Positions 7,119-15,957 of a stretch of 32,014 bases of DNA are shown piece by piece; the stretch's first letter is position 1, and every line of letters starts with the position of its first letter. The stretch is from Nitrospirota bacterium (lineage in GTDB: Bacteria > Nitrospirota > Leptospirillia > Leptospirillales > Leptospirillaceae). The notes beneath the pieces are model-generated. The model was not told where the DNA came from. It saw only the letters and a program-made list of their open reading frames with translations, and did no database searches. The stretch lies in the NCBI GenBank assembly GCA_021816465.1, contig JAKAYF010000021.1, positions 1-32,014 of the forward strand, written 5' to 3'. A program made the translations under genes and the position numbers.

Positions 7119-9719
7119 ATGTCCGACATGTCCTGCTATCAGCTTCCCCTCGATGTGCGTCCAACCCATTACGATCTGGCGCTGAAGATAGACATGGATG
7201 CGCTGACCTTCTCCGGAGAGGTCAGGATCCATCTTGATGTCCGCCGTGATACAACCGAGTTTGTCCTGAACTCTGTTGATCTGGTCATTGACTATGCAAC
7301 GGCCTTTGTGAAGGGTGACCCTTCTCCGCTCCGGGTCCTCGGGGACCGTGAGTACGAGCGTGTTGTCCTGAAGGCGGAAAGGCTCTTTGAAGCCGGTTCC
7401 TCAGCTATCCTGGAGATTGTTTTCAGTGGAAAGGTCAATGACCTTCTCGCAGGGCTGTATCAGAGCCATTTCAAAACGCCTGACGGGGAAAATCGGCTTC
7501 TGGTCACCACCCAGTTCGAGGCTACGGATGCCCGCAGGGTTTTTCCCTGCTGGGACGAGCCTTCAGCAAAGTCGACTTTTTCTCTCGTATTGACTGTTCC
7601 GGAAAATCTTGCCGCTTTGTCCAACATGCCGGTAATCCGGGAAAAGGTTCTGAAAGACGGAATGAAAGAGATTGCCTTTGCAAAAACTCCCCGGATGTCG
7701 ACTTATCTTCTCCATTTTTCCGTCGGAGACTTTGAGGAGGTTAGTGACAGGACGGTCGATGGGACCCTCGTTTCCGTGTGGTCGACAAAGGGCAAAAAGG
7801 ACCAGTGCCTTTTTGCCCTTGATGTGGCAAAGCGCCTTCTTCCCTGGTTCAACAACTATTTTGGCATTCCTTACCCTCTTCCCAAGATGGATCTTCTGGC
7901 CATTCCTGATTTTGCAGCTGGCGCCATGGAAAACTGGGGCATATTGACCTATCGGGAAACGGCCCTTCTTGTTGATCCAGCAGTTGCGTCTGCGAGGACG
8001 AGACAACGGGTGGCGATCGTGGTTGCTCACGAAATGGCTCACCAGTGGTTCGGAGATCTCGTAACGATGGCCTGGTGGGATGACCTTTGGCTCAATGAAG
8101 GGTTCGCTTCATGGATGGAAGTCAAGGCTGTTGACTATCTTTTCCCGGAATGGCGCATGTGGGAGCTGTTCCAGGCAGAGGACATGACCGAAGCCTTCGA
8201 CCTGGACGGAATGGAGGAATCCCACCCTGTCCAGGTGGACGTTCGGGACCCTCATGAGATCAACGAGATCTTTGATGCCATTTCCTATACGAAGGGCGGC
8301 TCCCTGATCAGAATGCTGGAAGGGTATCTGGGCGAAGATGTTTTCCGGGAGGGGTTGTCGGACTATTTGAAGCGTCACAGTTATGGAAATGCTCGTACTC
8401 AGGATCTCTGGAACGCGCTTGGCCGGAAGGCCGGCCAGGATGTCCGGTCAATCATGGAGAGCTGGACCCTCAAAAAGGGATATCCGGTTGTTCGTCTGGA
8501 GGAAAAGAATGGTCTTTTAGCTGTTCAGGAGCCATTTGCAAACCATCCGGAACGGATGAAGGAACTTCTTTCCGCCCCATCAAAAGACAGGTGGCAGGTT
8601 ATGATGGGAGTCCGTCTCGAGGAAAACGGTCGATTGTCCGAGAGATCATTCCTTCTTGGCGAAGGGAAAACAACCTGTCCTTTTCCCCTGGAATCCATCC
8701 GCAGCCTTAATGTCGGCGGAAGGGGATTTTATCGTGTGAAAAACGAGGGAAGCCTGCGAACAAGAATCCTTTCCGAAATTGCGGCCGGGAGGGTTTCCGC
8801 CGCGGAAAGCCTTGGATTTGTCAATGACGAGTTCTCCCTGGCGCTGGCCGGAATTTCCAGGATCGAGGATTTCCTGGATACGGTGAATGTATTTCGTACT
8901 CAGGAAAGCTATGTTGTCTGGGCCGATATCATCGCTCACCTCTGCTACCTTGACCAGCTGCTTGCTTTCGAGCCCGCATGGGGTTCGTTTGCGATGTTCA
9001 TCAGGGATGTCTGTCGAGGGGGATTTGAGCGTCTTGGATGGGTGGTTTCAGACGGAGAGGACCATCAGACGAGACTTCTCCGCTCCCTGCTTCTGGGCGC
9101 CCTGGGACGTGCCGGGGATGAGTCTGTCCTGACGCGATGCGAAGAGATGTTTCTGGCGTTTTTGAAGGATCCTTCCTCGCTTCATCCGGATTTAAGAATT
9201 GCTGTTTTCCGGACCGTCATCGCTGGGGGGCGTCTGCCGGACGCCTTTGGAGTTCTCAGGGAGAAGGCATTGACCGAGTCTCATCAGGAGGAGAAAATGC
9301 GTTTTCTGACCGGTCTTGCCTCTTCGAGAAAGGCTGAGGAAATCTGTTTGCTGCTGGAAGACAGCCTTTCGGACAGGATCCGCTCCCAGGATACTGTGTC
9401 GGTTGTGGCTTCCGTCGCTGACAATCCCTACGGTCGGGAACACGCATGGACCTTTTTCACGGAGAGGTTCCAGGAGTTTTCACGCCGTTACTCCAGCGGT
9501 GGATTTGCCCTTTCAAGACTGATTCGTTCGATGGGCGACAACCGGAAAGATCCGGTCTTTGCCGGAAGGATTCAAGAGTTTTTTGAGAAAAATCCTCTGA
9601 CCGGCGGTCAAAGGGCTATTCGACAGACGCTCGAGTCGATTGATTTTAACCGGGCGGTCTGGTCGGAACAGGGAGAGGGCCTGTCGAAAAAATTATCCGC
9701 CCTGTTTCCGGAGAGATAA
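7119..9719 (+). CDS. M1-family zinc aminopeptidase (puromycin-sensitive/ERAP-like)
   Basis: 866 residues, the usual length for M1 peptidases. The exopeptidase signature GAMEN is at residues 268-272. The zinc site HEMAH is at 304-308, with the third ligand E327 in LNEGFASW. The N-terminal β-saddle domain contains TQFEATDARRVFPCWDEP, diagnostic of the M1 family. The helical C-terminal part (from about residue 525) resembles the ERAP1_C-type domain that closes over the active site. The enzyme should remove N-terminal amino acids from peptides in the cytoplasm; no signal peptide is visible. ATG start at 7119, with AAAGGA 8 nt upstream. It follows the thioredoxin gene by 29 nt and may be cotranscribed. 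Substrate preference cannot be read from the sequence. Confidence 0.93.
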   Translation: MSDMSCYQLPLDVRPTHYDLALKIDMDALTFSGEVRIHLDVRRDTTEFVLNSVDLVIDYATAFVKGDPSPLRVLGDREYERVVLKAERLFEAGSSAILEIVFSGKVNDLLAGLYQSHFKTPDGENRLLVTTQFEATDARRVFPCWDEPSAKSTFSLVLTVPENLAALSNMPVIREKVLKDGMKEIAFAKTPRMSTYLLHFSVGDFEEVSDRTVDGTLVSVWSTKGKKDQCLFALDVAKRLLPWFNNYFGIPYPLPKMDLLAIPDFAAGAMENWGILTYRETALLVDPAVASARTRQRVAIVVAHEMAHQWFGDLVTMAWWDDLWLNEGFASWMEVKAVDYLFPEWRMWELFQAEDMTEAFDLDGMEESHPVQVDVRDPHEINEIFDAISYTKGGSLIRMLEGYLGEDVFREGLSDYLKRHSYGNARTQDLWNALGRKAGQDVRSIMESWTLKKGYPVVRLEEKNGLLAVQEPFANHPERMKELLSAPSKDRWQVMMGVRLEENGRLSERSFLLGEGKTTCPFPLESIRSLNVGGRGFYRVKNEGSLRTRILSEIAAGRVSAAESLGFVNDEFSLALAGISRIEDFLDTVNVFRTQESYVVWADIIAHLCYLDQLLAFEPAWGSFAMFIRDVCRGGFERLGWVVSDGEDHQTRLLRSLLLGALGRAGDESVLTRCEEMFLAFLKDPSSLHPDLRIAVFRTVIAGGRLPDAFGVLREKALTESHQEEKMRFLTGLASSRKAEEICLLLEDSLSDRIRSQDTVSVVASVADNPYGREHAWTFFTERFQEFSRRYSSGGFALSRLIRSMGDNRKDPVFAGRIQEFFEKNPLTGGQRAIRQTLESIDFNRAVWSEQGEGLSKKLSALFPER

Positions 9720-9735
9720 CGCGAAAGCATTCCGG

Positions 9736-9763
9736 GACATTCCGAAGGTTTCCCCGGAATGTC
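9736..9763. terminator. Hairpin between convergent genes, possible terminator
   Basis: GACATTCCG (9736-9744) pairs perfectly with CGGAATGTC (9755-9763) around a 10-nt loop. It sits between the stops of the aminopeptidase (+) and the YHS/SLOG gene (-) and overlaps the latter's stop by 2 bp. No T-run follows on either strand, so it is not a classical intrinsic terminator. Confidence 0.4.
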
Positions 9764-10484
9764 AGCCGGTGATATGGACCGATGGTCTTCGGAAGTGATT
9801 GGTTGTGTACTCGTTCATGAGATTGTTCAAAAGGATGGCCGGGTCCGGGTGGTAAAGAAGACGGCTTCCGGTTTCCTTGCCGATTTTTTTGACGATGTCT
9901 GGAAGGATTTCGGTAATTCCTCCGGAACCTTCCAGAACTCCGATCAGCTTTCCTTCATCATAGGCGATGGAAAACTCGCCAAGGGTTCCCGAGTGGCCTC
10001 CGACGATCAGTACAAGATCGCTTGAGCGGATATTGATGACCTCGCGCCCCATCAGTCCGGACCCTGTAAAAATGATAATATCGAAAAGGTCGTTTGGTGA
10101 CTGGTATCTGTTGATGTGTTCCTGCTCCGAAAGGGCGGGCGATATGCCGATCGAGACCCCACCGACCTCCTTGAAGCCGGATGCGGCTTCGTATGGAAGT
10201 CCCGGACAGGCTCCAGTGATGAGTCCCAATCCGCGATTGGCGATTTCCCTGCCGAGACGTCGGGCAATTTCCCTGTGCTTGTGTTCAAGGTCGCCGGATG
10301 CGGCGCCCATGACACCAACGGTAAAGAGTCTTCCCGGAGGCGCGGAGACCTTGCCCGGGTCTTTTTCAAATATTTCAAGGCACTGGGGACTGTGAAAATA
10401 AAGGATTCTCCCCTTGTGGATGCGTATCGCATAGGAATGCTGCAGTGTTGGGATTTTTGTTCCGCAAACGGGATCGACTGTCAT
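9762..10484 (-). CDS. YHS-domain/SLOG (TIGR00725, LOG-like) fusion protein
   Basis: 240 residues with two parts. Residues 1-45 form a YHS-type metal-binding module: DPVCG with C7, then YFHSPQC with C35. The family's common YFCS is YFHS here, with His replacing one Cys. Residues ~52-240 form a Rossmann-like domain of the SLOG/lysine-decarboxylase-like superfamily, closest by eye to the TIGR00725 group. It shows TGACPGLPYEA around residue 90 and GGHSGTLGEF at 162-171, the nucleotide/phosphoribohydrolase loop (compare PGGxGTxxE of LOG enzymes). LOG proteins cleave nucleoside monophosphates, while many SLOG proteins bind nucleotide ligands. No enzyme activity can be assigned. ATG start at 10484, with AAGGAG 4 nt upstream. 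It is divergent from the ynfA-like gene. Confidence 0.8.
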   Translation of the reverse strand: MTVDPVCGTKIPTLQHSYAIRIHKGRILYFHSPQCLEIFEKDPGKVSAPPGRLFTVGVMGAASGDLEHKHREIARRLGREIANRGLGLITGACPGLPYEAASGFKEVGGVSIGISPALSEQEHINRYQSPNDLFDIIIFTGSGLMGREVINIRSSDLVLIVGGHSGTLGEFSIAYDEGKLIGVLEGSGGITEILPDIVKKIGKETGSRLLYHPDPAILLNNLMNEYTTNHFRRPSVHITG

Positions 10485-10565
10485 TATGCTCCTTTGGTCT
10501 TTAATGTGGACTGGGAGATTTTACTTTGCGGCAGATAGTGCGACAAAAAGGGAGAAAGATTCAAG

Positions 10566-10916
10566 ATGGGATTCTTGTCAGGTCTTCGCGTCCTTGTTCA
10601 GACGCTTCCGTGGTTCGTTCTTTCCGGGATCCTGGAAGTGGGTGGCGGCTACCTTGTCTGGAGGTGGTTGAGGGAGCAGCAAAGCCCATGGCAGGGGGTA
10701 GCGGGGATGATCATTCTCGCCTTGTACGGAATTTCGGCGACAAAGATTCCGGCACCTTTCGGGAGAGTCTATGCGGCTTATGGAGGGGTTTTCATTGTTG
10801 TTTCCATCTTCTGGGCGATGGCTTTTGATCACTTCAGTCCCGATGGATGGGACAAGGCGGGGGCTGTTTTGGTTCTTTTTGGCGTGGGAATGATGATTTT
10901 GGCACCGAGGGGATGA
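10566..10916 (+). CDS. ynfA: UPF0060/YnfA-family membrane protein
   Basis: 116 residues with four transmembrane helices. Family-typical phrases are visible: [14 protein letters not shown] in helix 1-loop, [26 protein letters not shown] across helices 2-3, and the conserved [21 protein letters not shown] end. The family resembles small multidrug resistance transporters; its substrate is not established. The length matches the family (about 108-116). ATG start at 10566, with a weak GGGAG further upstream than ideal. The stop codon overlaps the uvrB start as ATGA, so the two genes are translationally coupled, although uvrB usually has no functional link to YnfA. Confidence 0.88.
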   Translation: MGFLSGLRVLVQTLPWFVLSGILEVGGGYLVWRWLREQQSPWQGVAGMIILALYGISATKIPAPFGRVYAAYGGVFIVVSIFWAMAFDHFSPDGWDKAGAVLVLFGVGMMILAPRG

Positions 10917-12967
10917 TTTTGGAGGAGCATCATTCAGGCAACGCATTCAGGATCGCCTCCGGGTTCATTCCTTCCGGGGATCAGGGGAGGGCGATAGAGG
11001 TCCTTTCAAAAGGAGTCAGGGAAGGAAGGAATTTCCAGACGCTTCTGGGTGTGACCGGATCGGGAAAGACCTTTACCATGGCAAAGGTTGTTGCCGAGCT
11101 TGACAAGCCGGCGCTCGTCCTGGCCCCGAACAAGACCCTGGCGGCTCAGCTTTACCGGGAATTCAAGACATTTTTCCCGGAGAACAGGGTCGAGTATTTC
11201 GTGAGTTACTATGACTATTACCAGCCCGAGGCCTATCTGCCGTCTACGGACACTTTTATCGAAAAAGACTCGGCAATCAATGAACTGATCGACCGGATGC
11301 GCCATTCGGCAACTTCCGCCCTTCTTGACCGGAGGGACACACTGGTTGTCGCTTCCGTTTCCTGTATCTATGGTCTGGGATCTCCCGAGTCATACAAGAA
11401 GATGCATCTTTATCTTGAACGGGGGCTTGTCATCCGGCGGGAGAAGCTTCTCGAAAGGCTTGTGGGCATACAGTACCAGAGAAATGACATGGACTTGAAA
11501 CGGGGAACGTTCCGTGTCAGGGGGGATGTCATCGATGTTATCCCGGCTTCCTATGAGGACAGGGCTATCCGGATCGAACTTTTTGGTGACGAGATCGACC
11601 GATTGCGCGAATTCGATCCTCTGACAGGCGCGGAACTTTCCCAGATGTCCTCGGTGATTATTTATCCGGGGACACACTATGTTCTCCCTCCGGACCAGAT
11701 GGAGGCAGCTCTTTCCAGCATCGAAGAGGAGCTCGTCGACAGGATCAGGTTCTTCCGGAAGGAAGGAAAGCTGGTTGAAGCGCAACGGATCGAGCAACGT
11801 ACGCTTTTTGATCTGGAAATGATCAGGGAGGTGGGATATTGCCACGGGATCGAGAACTACTCAAGACACCTGTCGGGAAGAAAGCCGGGGGAACCCCCTC
11901 CCACCTTGTTCGACTATTTCCCGAAGGATTTTCTGGTCTTGATCGATGAGAGCCACGTGGCTGTTCCCCAGGTCGGAGGGATGTACCATGGAGACCATTC
12001 CAGGAAAAAAAGCCTTGTGGAATATGGTTTTCGTTTGCCATCAGCGTTTGATAACAGACCCATGACATTTCCGGAGTTCGAGTCGGTTTTGCCTTCGGTT
12101 ATTTTTGTTTCAGCAACCCCTGGTCCTTATGAACTGGAAAAATCCAAAGGGGTCACCGTTGAACAGGTTATCAGGCCGACCGGCTTGACCGATCCTGTCA
12201 TTGAGGTGCGCCCGGCGAAGACCCAGGTCGAGGATCTTCTGGGAGAGATCCATTTGACCGTCGGTTTGTCAGATCGGGTTCTTGTGACTGTCCTGACAAA
12301 GAGGATGGCGGAGAATCTTACTGAATACCTTGAAGAGAGGGGCATTCGCGTCCGCTATCTGCACTCCGAGATCGACACGCTTGAGCGGATGGAGATTTTG
12401 CGCGATCTCCGCAAAGGAGTTTTTGACGTTCTGGTCGGGATCAATCTTTTGCGGGAAGGGCTGGATCTTCCGGAAGTAGGGCTTGTGGCTATTCTTGATG
12501 CCGACCGTGAAGGCTTTTTGCGTTCCAGGCGCTCCCTGATCCAGACGGCGGGACGTGCCGCCAGAAACATTCGCGGCCGGGTCATTTTTTATGGCGACTC
12601 CATGACGGGATCGATGCAGGAGGCCATGGATGAAACGGAGAGGCGCCGGCGTGTGCAGATCGCCTACAACAAGGAGCACGGCATCTCTCCCCAGGGGATC
12701 ATCAAAAATATCCCGGAGAGCCTTTATGCGGTTTCAGAGGGGGATTATACGCAACCGATGACCTTTGCCGAGGAGAAAAAGGAAAAGGATGTCGACGGAC
12801 AACTGTCCGATGCTGACATTCGCAAGCTGATGGAGTCGGCGGCCGCATCCCTGGACTTTGAGCGCGCAGCATATTTTCGCGATGTCCTGAAAAGTCGCGG
12901 AAAGGACGTTGACGGCCGTGGGATCAAAATTGCCGGAAAGCCCGGGCGTTCAAAGAAGAAGGGATAG
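10913..12967 (+). CDS. uvrB: UvrABC excinuclease subunit B
   Basis: 684 residues, close to E. coli UvrB (673). Helicase motif I (Walker A) is GVTGSGKT at residues 46-53. The β-hairpin and damage-binding region shows [12 protein letters not shown]. The Walker B variant is DESH, and motif VI reads QTAGRAARN. The C-terminal UVR domain that contacts UvrA/UvrC is [23 protein letters not shown]. UvrB verifies lesions handed over by UvrA and recruits UvrC in nucleotide excision repair. I start at ATG 10913, because the conserved N-terminus ([13 protein letters not shown]) follows directly. An upstream in-frame start at 10847 would lie inside ynfA. The start overlaps the ynfA stop (ATGA). The only ribosome-site-like bases (GAGGGG) abut the ATG, which also points to coupling. 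Confidence 0.97.
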   Translation: MILEEHHSGNAFRIASGFIPSGDQGRAIEVLSKGVREGRNFQTLLGVTGSGKTFTMAKVVAELDKPALVLAPNKTLAAQLYREFKTFFPENRVEYFVSYYDYYQPEAYLPSTDTFIEKDSAINELIDRMRHSATSALLDRRDTLVVASVSCIYGLGSPESYKKMHLYLERGLVIRREKLLERLVGIQYQRNDMDLKRGTFRVRGDVIDVIPASYEDRAIRIELFGDEIDRLREFDPLTGAELSQMSSVIIYPGTHYVLPPDQMEAALSSIEEELVDRIRFFRKEGKLVEAQRIEQRTLFDLEMIREVGYCHGIENYSRHLSGRKPGEPPPTLFDYFPKDFLVLIDESHVAVPQVGGMYHGDHSRKKSLVEYGFRLPSAFDNRPMTFPEFESVLPSVIFVSATPGPYELEKSKGVTVEQVIRPTGLTDPVIEVRPAKTQVEDLLGEIHLTVGLSDRVLVTVLTKRMAENLTEYLEERGIRVRYLHSEIDTLERMEILRDLRKGVFDVLVGINLLREGLDLPEVGLVAILDADREGFLRSRRSLIQTAGRAARNIRGRVIFYGDSMTGSMQEAMDETERRRRVQIAYNKEHGISPQGIIKNIPESLYAVSEGDYTQPMTFAEEKKEKDVDGQLSDADIRKLMESAAASLDFERAAYFRDVLKSRGKDVDGRGIKIAGKPGRSKKKG

Positions 12968-12975
12968 CAGGCCTT

Positions 12976-13254
12976 TCAGGAGTTCCTGTAGATATAGTAT
13001 CCGAGAACCATGCCGAGAAGGTTGAGCAGGTTGATGTGAACGCTTGTGCCGATGGTGATGTCCAGGAGAACAAGCTTCAACGTGAGAGGCCCGCTTGACC
13101 CGACTGTGACATGGGTCAGGAAGATGTCCGCGAGCGGTCCGGAAGGCAGAAAAAGGTTAAATACGGCAGTCAGGATGGATCCGAATGCTGCCCCGAGAAA
13201 TAGAAAAAGAATGAGAAGCCCCATCCCCTTTTTTTGTTGTCCTGCAAATGCCAA
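12976..13254 (-). CDS. DUF4321-family small membrane protein
   Basis: A short hydrophobic protein with two predicted helices: GLLILFLFLGAAFGSIL near the N-terminus and INLLNLLGMVLGYYIY at the C-terminus. Between them, PLTLKLVLLDITIG matches the pattern of DUF4321 proteins, which occur widely in Firmicutes and Nitrospirota with unknown function. I favour the TTG at 13254-13252 (92 residues), because AGGA lies 7 nt upstream and the extension adds basic residues before helix 1. The ATG at 13224 (82 residues) has only an adjacent AAAGGGG, without spacing. It is convergent with uvrB, with 8 bp between stops. Confidence 0.7.
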   Translation of the reverse strand: MAFAGQQKKGMGLLILFLFLGAAFGSILTAVFNLFLPSGPLADIFLTHVTVGSSGPLTLKLVLLDITIGTSVHINLLNLLGMVLGYYIYRNS

Positions 13255-13831
13255 GTGTCTGTCCTGACTGTTATCAGCGATAGTGCTGTGCTGTCTGTTT
13301 CGTCCCGTTATTTGTGCCACGCCGCCAGTTCCCGTCACTCGTTCCTGAGTGGCGGCCGGGCAACTCCTTTTTATCAGACTAATGAAGCACGATCAGCTAA
13401 AAAAATCAAATTTCCCTTTCAGAATAAGGCGGTGCCTGTTCCCTGCGGCTCGCCTGTGGACTTCCGGAAGCCTATATCCTGCTCCATTGTCTCAAGATAG
13501 GCACAGGAGGAGAGGAGGCTCGCTGATAGGGCCCGGATGGAGAATGGTCCGGGTTCGCTTCGGAACAGAAGAATCGTTGTTGTGTTCTTTGCCATCTCTC
13601 TGGTTTGCTTCTCTTTTTTATATTTTTAGGGGAATATTGCATTTTCAAGCCGGTATGATCCATCATGATGGCGTACGGTGCGCCTGTCTGTAGAGATGGG
13701 ATGACAACTTGTTGCGGATCCCTTCGCCGGAGATCATTGTTGCGGATAAGTGTTTTTGCAGGAGCGGGGAAGAGGCGTTCCTTCATGGATGAAATACAGG
13801 CCAGAGTGGTCCGGGTGCGTTGCTCTTGAAG
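13255..13831. other. ~580-bp region without a convincing gene
   Basis: The region separates the DUF4321 gene (-) from the globin-kinase operon (+), so it should hold promoters for both. Several inverted repeats are visible: GCCGCCA/TGGCGGC (13321-13327 and 13350-13356), with an inner CACTC/GAGTG; the palindrome CTTCCGGAAG (13461-13470); and GCCTAT/ATAGGC (13470-13475 and 13497-13502). I tested it by eye for tRNA, tmRNA, RNase P, 4.5S and 6S landmarks and found none. Open frames here lack ribosome sites and recognisable products. Confidence 0.5.
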
Positions 13832-15445
13832 ATGGGCGGGTCCCTTGAAAAAGCCCGGGAGATGGCCCGGAGACTTGATCTTTCCGCAGAGGGAATCCAG
13901 CGAAGGAAAGACTTTCTCCGGATTGCTCCGGAAGAAGAGGTCGCTGTCCGGGCTCTTGTTCCGTTCTTCAGGGAGCATGGTCCGGAGTTCGTGCAGATTC
14001 TTCATGATCGCATCAATTCTTTTCCCGACAGCCGGGTGATCCTGGAAAAAACACACTCCCAGGCATGGCTCAGGGCAAGGCATGCCGAGTATTTTGTCGA
14101 ACTGGTCTCCGGGCCCTATGATCAGGGTTATGTCCACAACCGCCTTGCTGTGGGGATTATCCACCAGGTGATTGGTCTGGGTCCTGAGTGGGTCCAGTCT
14201 TCCTTTGCGCTTTTTCTGGAGTGGGCCAATGCTCTCCTCAGGGCCGATCCCGCTTCTCCGTGCGTCAATAATCCTGCTCTTCCCGAGATCCTCCTGAAAA
14301 TTGTCTTCTTTGACTCTGGCCTTGTCATGGACTCCTATTTCATGGCGGAACGGGAGCGCATGGATGTGCTGTCCCGTGTTTTTGAAAAGAATGTGGAGGC
14401 TGTCTGGATTCTGGACGGACAATGGTCTGTTTCTCACGCCAACCAGACCTCTGAAAAAGTTATCGGATGGAGTCCGGAGGAGCTTGCTGGAAGATCTCTT
14501 GAGGAGTTTCTCGGGAAAGAGCAGGGGCTGTCTTCTCTTTTCACCGGCGAGATCGGGAAAGTCGCCATGGAGGAGGGCCATTGGGAGGGATCCCTTTTTC
14601 TGCGGCACAAAAATGGCAGCCTCTTTCCTGTCTGGGCTACGGTTAATGTTTTTCGCCGCCATCCATCGGAGGAATCCATGTATATCCTGGAGTTCAGGGA
14701 CAGGACCCAGGAGCAGAAAATGCAGGATGAACTCCTCCAGAAGACAAAAGATCTCCTCCGGTCCAATCGCGATCTCGAACAGTTTGCCTATGTTGCCTCC
14801 CATGATCTTCAGGAACCTCTTCGCATGGTGACAAGCTATACGCAGCTCCTCGCCCGTCGATACAAGGGGAAATTGTCGGATGAGGCCGATGAGTTCATTC
14901 ACTATGCCGTTGATGGTGCGATCAGGATGCAGTCCCTGATCAACGCGCTTCTGTCTTATTCGAGGGTCGATTCCATGGGAAAGGAGCTTGTTCCCTGCGA
15001 ATCCCGTGTGGCTCTTCAGAATGCCCTGGAAAACTTGAAGATGGCCATCTCTGAATGCGGTGGACAAATTGAAGCGGAAGACCTGCCTGTTATTCTTGGA
15101 GATCCGGTCCAGCTGATGCAGCTGTTCCAGAATCTGGTGGGAAACGCCATCAAGTTTCGCTCCCCCGACAGGGCTCCGGTTGTGAGAATATCTGCTCGCC
15201 GGGATGGAAAATTTTGGCTTTTTTCAGTTTGTGACAATGGAATTGGAATCGCGCCACAGTTTTACGAGAGAATTTTTGTGATTTTCCAGCGCCTTCACAC
15301 CAAGGAAGAATATCCCGGAACGGGTATAGGGCTTGCCATGTGCAAGCGGATTATCGAACGACATGGCGGGACAATCCGGGTGGAATCCCGTCCGGGAGAA
15401 GGGTCTGTGTTCCATTTTACGCTCCGGTCATTCGGGGAGGGGTAG
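13832..15445 (+). CDS. Globin-coupled PAS sensor histidine kinase
   Basis: 537 residues from ATG 13832; a TTG at 13820 is an alternative, and neither has a strong ribosome site. Residues ~10-175 form a globin-coupled-sensor (protoglobin-like) domain. Its signature [11 protein letters not shown]...[13 protein letters not shown] places the proximal heme ligand at H111. A PAS domain follows at ~180-290 ([14 protein letters not shown]... to [11 protein letters not shown]). The transmitter is of the Cph1/phytochrome type: phosphoacceptor H324 in [11 protein letters not shown]-box [10 protein letters not shown] around 433, G1 DNGIGIA around 468 and G2 GTGIGLAM around 496. There is no membrane segment, so it is cytoplasmic. 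Globin-coupled sensors bind O2, NO or CO through heme. Downstream lie an Rcp1-like regulator (44-nt gap) and a receiver-GGDEF-EAL protein, the likely phosphorelay partners. Confidence 0.88.
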   Translation: MGGSLEKAREMARRLDLSAEGIQRRKDFLRIAPEEEVAVRALVPFFREHGPEFVQILHDRINSFPDSRVILEKTHSQAWLRARHAEYFVELVSGPYDQGYVHNRLAVGIIHQVIGLGPEWVQSSFALFLEWANALLRADPASPCVNNPALPEILLKIVFFDSGLVMDSYFMAERERMDVLSRVFEKNVEAVWILDGQWSVSHANQTSEKVIGWSPEELAGRSLEEFLGKEQGLSSLFTGEIGKVAMEEGHWEGSLFLRHKNGSLFPVWATVNVFRRHPSEESMYILEFRDRTQEQKMQDELLQKTKDLLRSNRDLEQFAYVASHDLQEPLRMVTSYTQLLARRYKGKLSDEADEFIHYAVDGAIRMQSLINALLSYSRVDSMGKELVPCESRVALQNALENLKMAISECGGQIEAEDLPVILGDPVQLMQLFQNLVGNAIKFRSPDRAPVVRISARRDGKFWLFSVCDNGIGIAPQFYERIFVIFQRLHTKEEYPGTGIGLAMCKRIIERHGGTIRVESRPGEGSVFHFTLRSFGEG

Positions 15446-15489
15446 CAATATCCGGAGGTCGGTGCCGGAGCAATGAAGAAGGATGTGCG

Positions 15490-15954
15490 ATGATCAGAAT
15501 TGAAGAGATGGGAAGACCGGTAGAATTTCTGCTTGTGGAGGACAATCCGGGTGATGTGCGACTGACCAAAGAGGCATTAACAGACAGCAAGGTCAGGAAC
15601 AATCTCAATGTTCTGGGAGATGGCTTTGCCGCCATGGATTTCCTTCACCGGAATCCTCCCTACGAGAATGCCCAGAGGCCTGACATTATTCTTCTTGACC
15701 TGAATCTTCCCAGAATGGATGGGCGTGAGGTCCTTTCAAGGATCAAGGCTGATCCGGATCTCAGGCGAATACCGGTGGTCGTGATCACTTCCTCGGAAGC
15801 AGAGCAGGATATCCTTAAAACCTATGACCTTCACGTGAACTGCTATGTGACGAAGCCGGTGGATCTTGACCAGTTCATCAAAGTTGTCCAGTCCATCGAA
15901 ACGTTCTGGCTGACAATCGTAAAGCTTCCCAGCCCCGACATCCTGGAACGGTGA
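15490..15954 (+). CDS. Rcp1-like single-domain response regulator
   Basis: 154 residues forming one CheY-like receiver with no output domain. The acidic pocket is E17/D18 in [10 protein letters not shown], the phosphorylation site is D70 ([13 protein letters not shown]), the switch Thr/Ser lies in [10 protein letters not shown], and the invariant Lys is in YVTKPVD. The extended βα loop ([13 protein letters not shown]) and the C-terminal Phe-rich tail are typical of Rcp1, the partner of the cyanobacterial phytochrome Cph1. This agrees with the Cph1-like transmitter encoded just upstream. I start at ATG 15490, which has AAGGA 6 nt upstream. It probably carries the phosphoryl group onward or acts by protein contact. 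The next gene starts 4 nt past its stop. Confidence 0.92.
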   Translation: MIRIEEMGRPVEFLLVEDNPGDVRLTKEALTDSKVRNNLNVLGDGFAAMDFLHRNPPYENAQRPDIILLDLNLPRMDGREVLSRIKADPDLRRIPVVVITSSEAEQDILKTYDLHVNCYVTKPVDLDQFIKVVQSIETFWLTIVKLPSPDILER

Positions 15955-15957
15955 CCG

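Noticed and set aside
13540-13570. tRNA T-arm-like sequence GGGTTCGCTT
   Set aside because: The loop lacks the conserved A58, the stem pairs poorly and no acceptor or anticodon arm is found.
13472-15067. 531-codon minus-strand frame opposite the globin kinase
   Set aside because: The plus strand carries a full kinase with all catalytic motifs; this frame shows no domain and is a codon-bias shadow.
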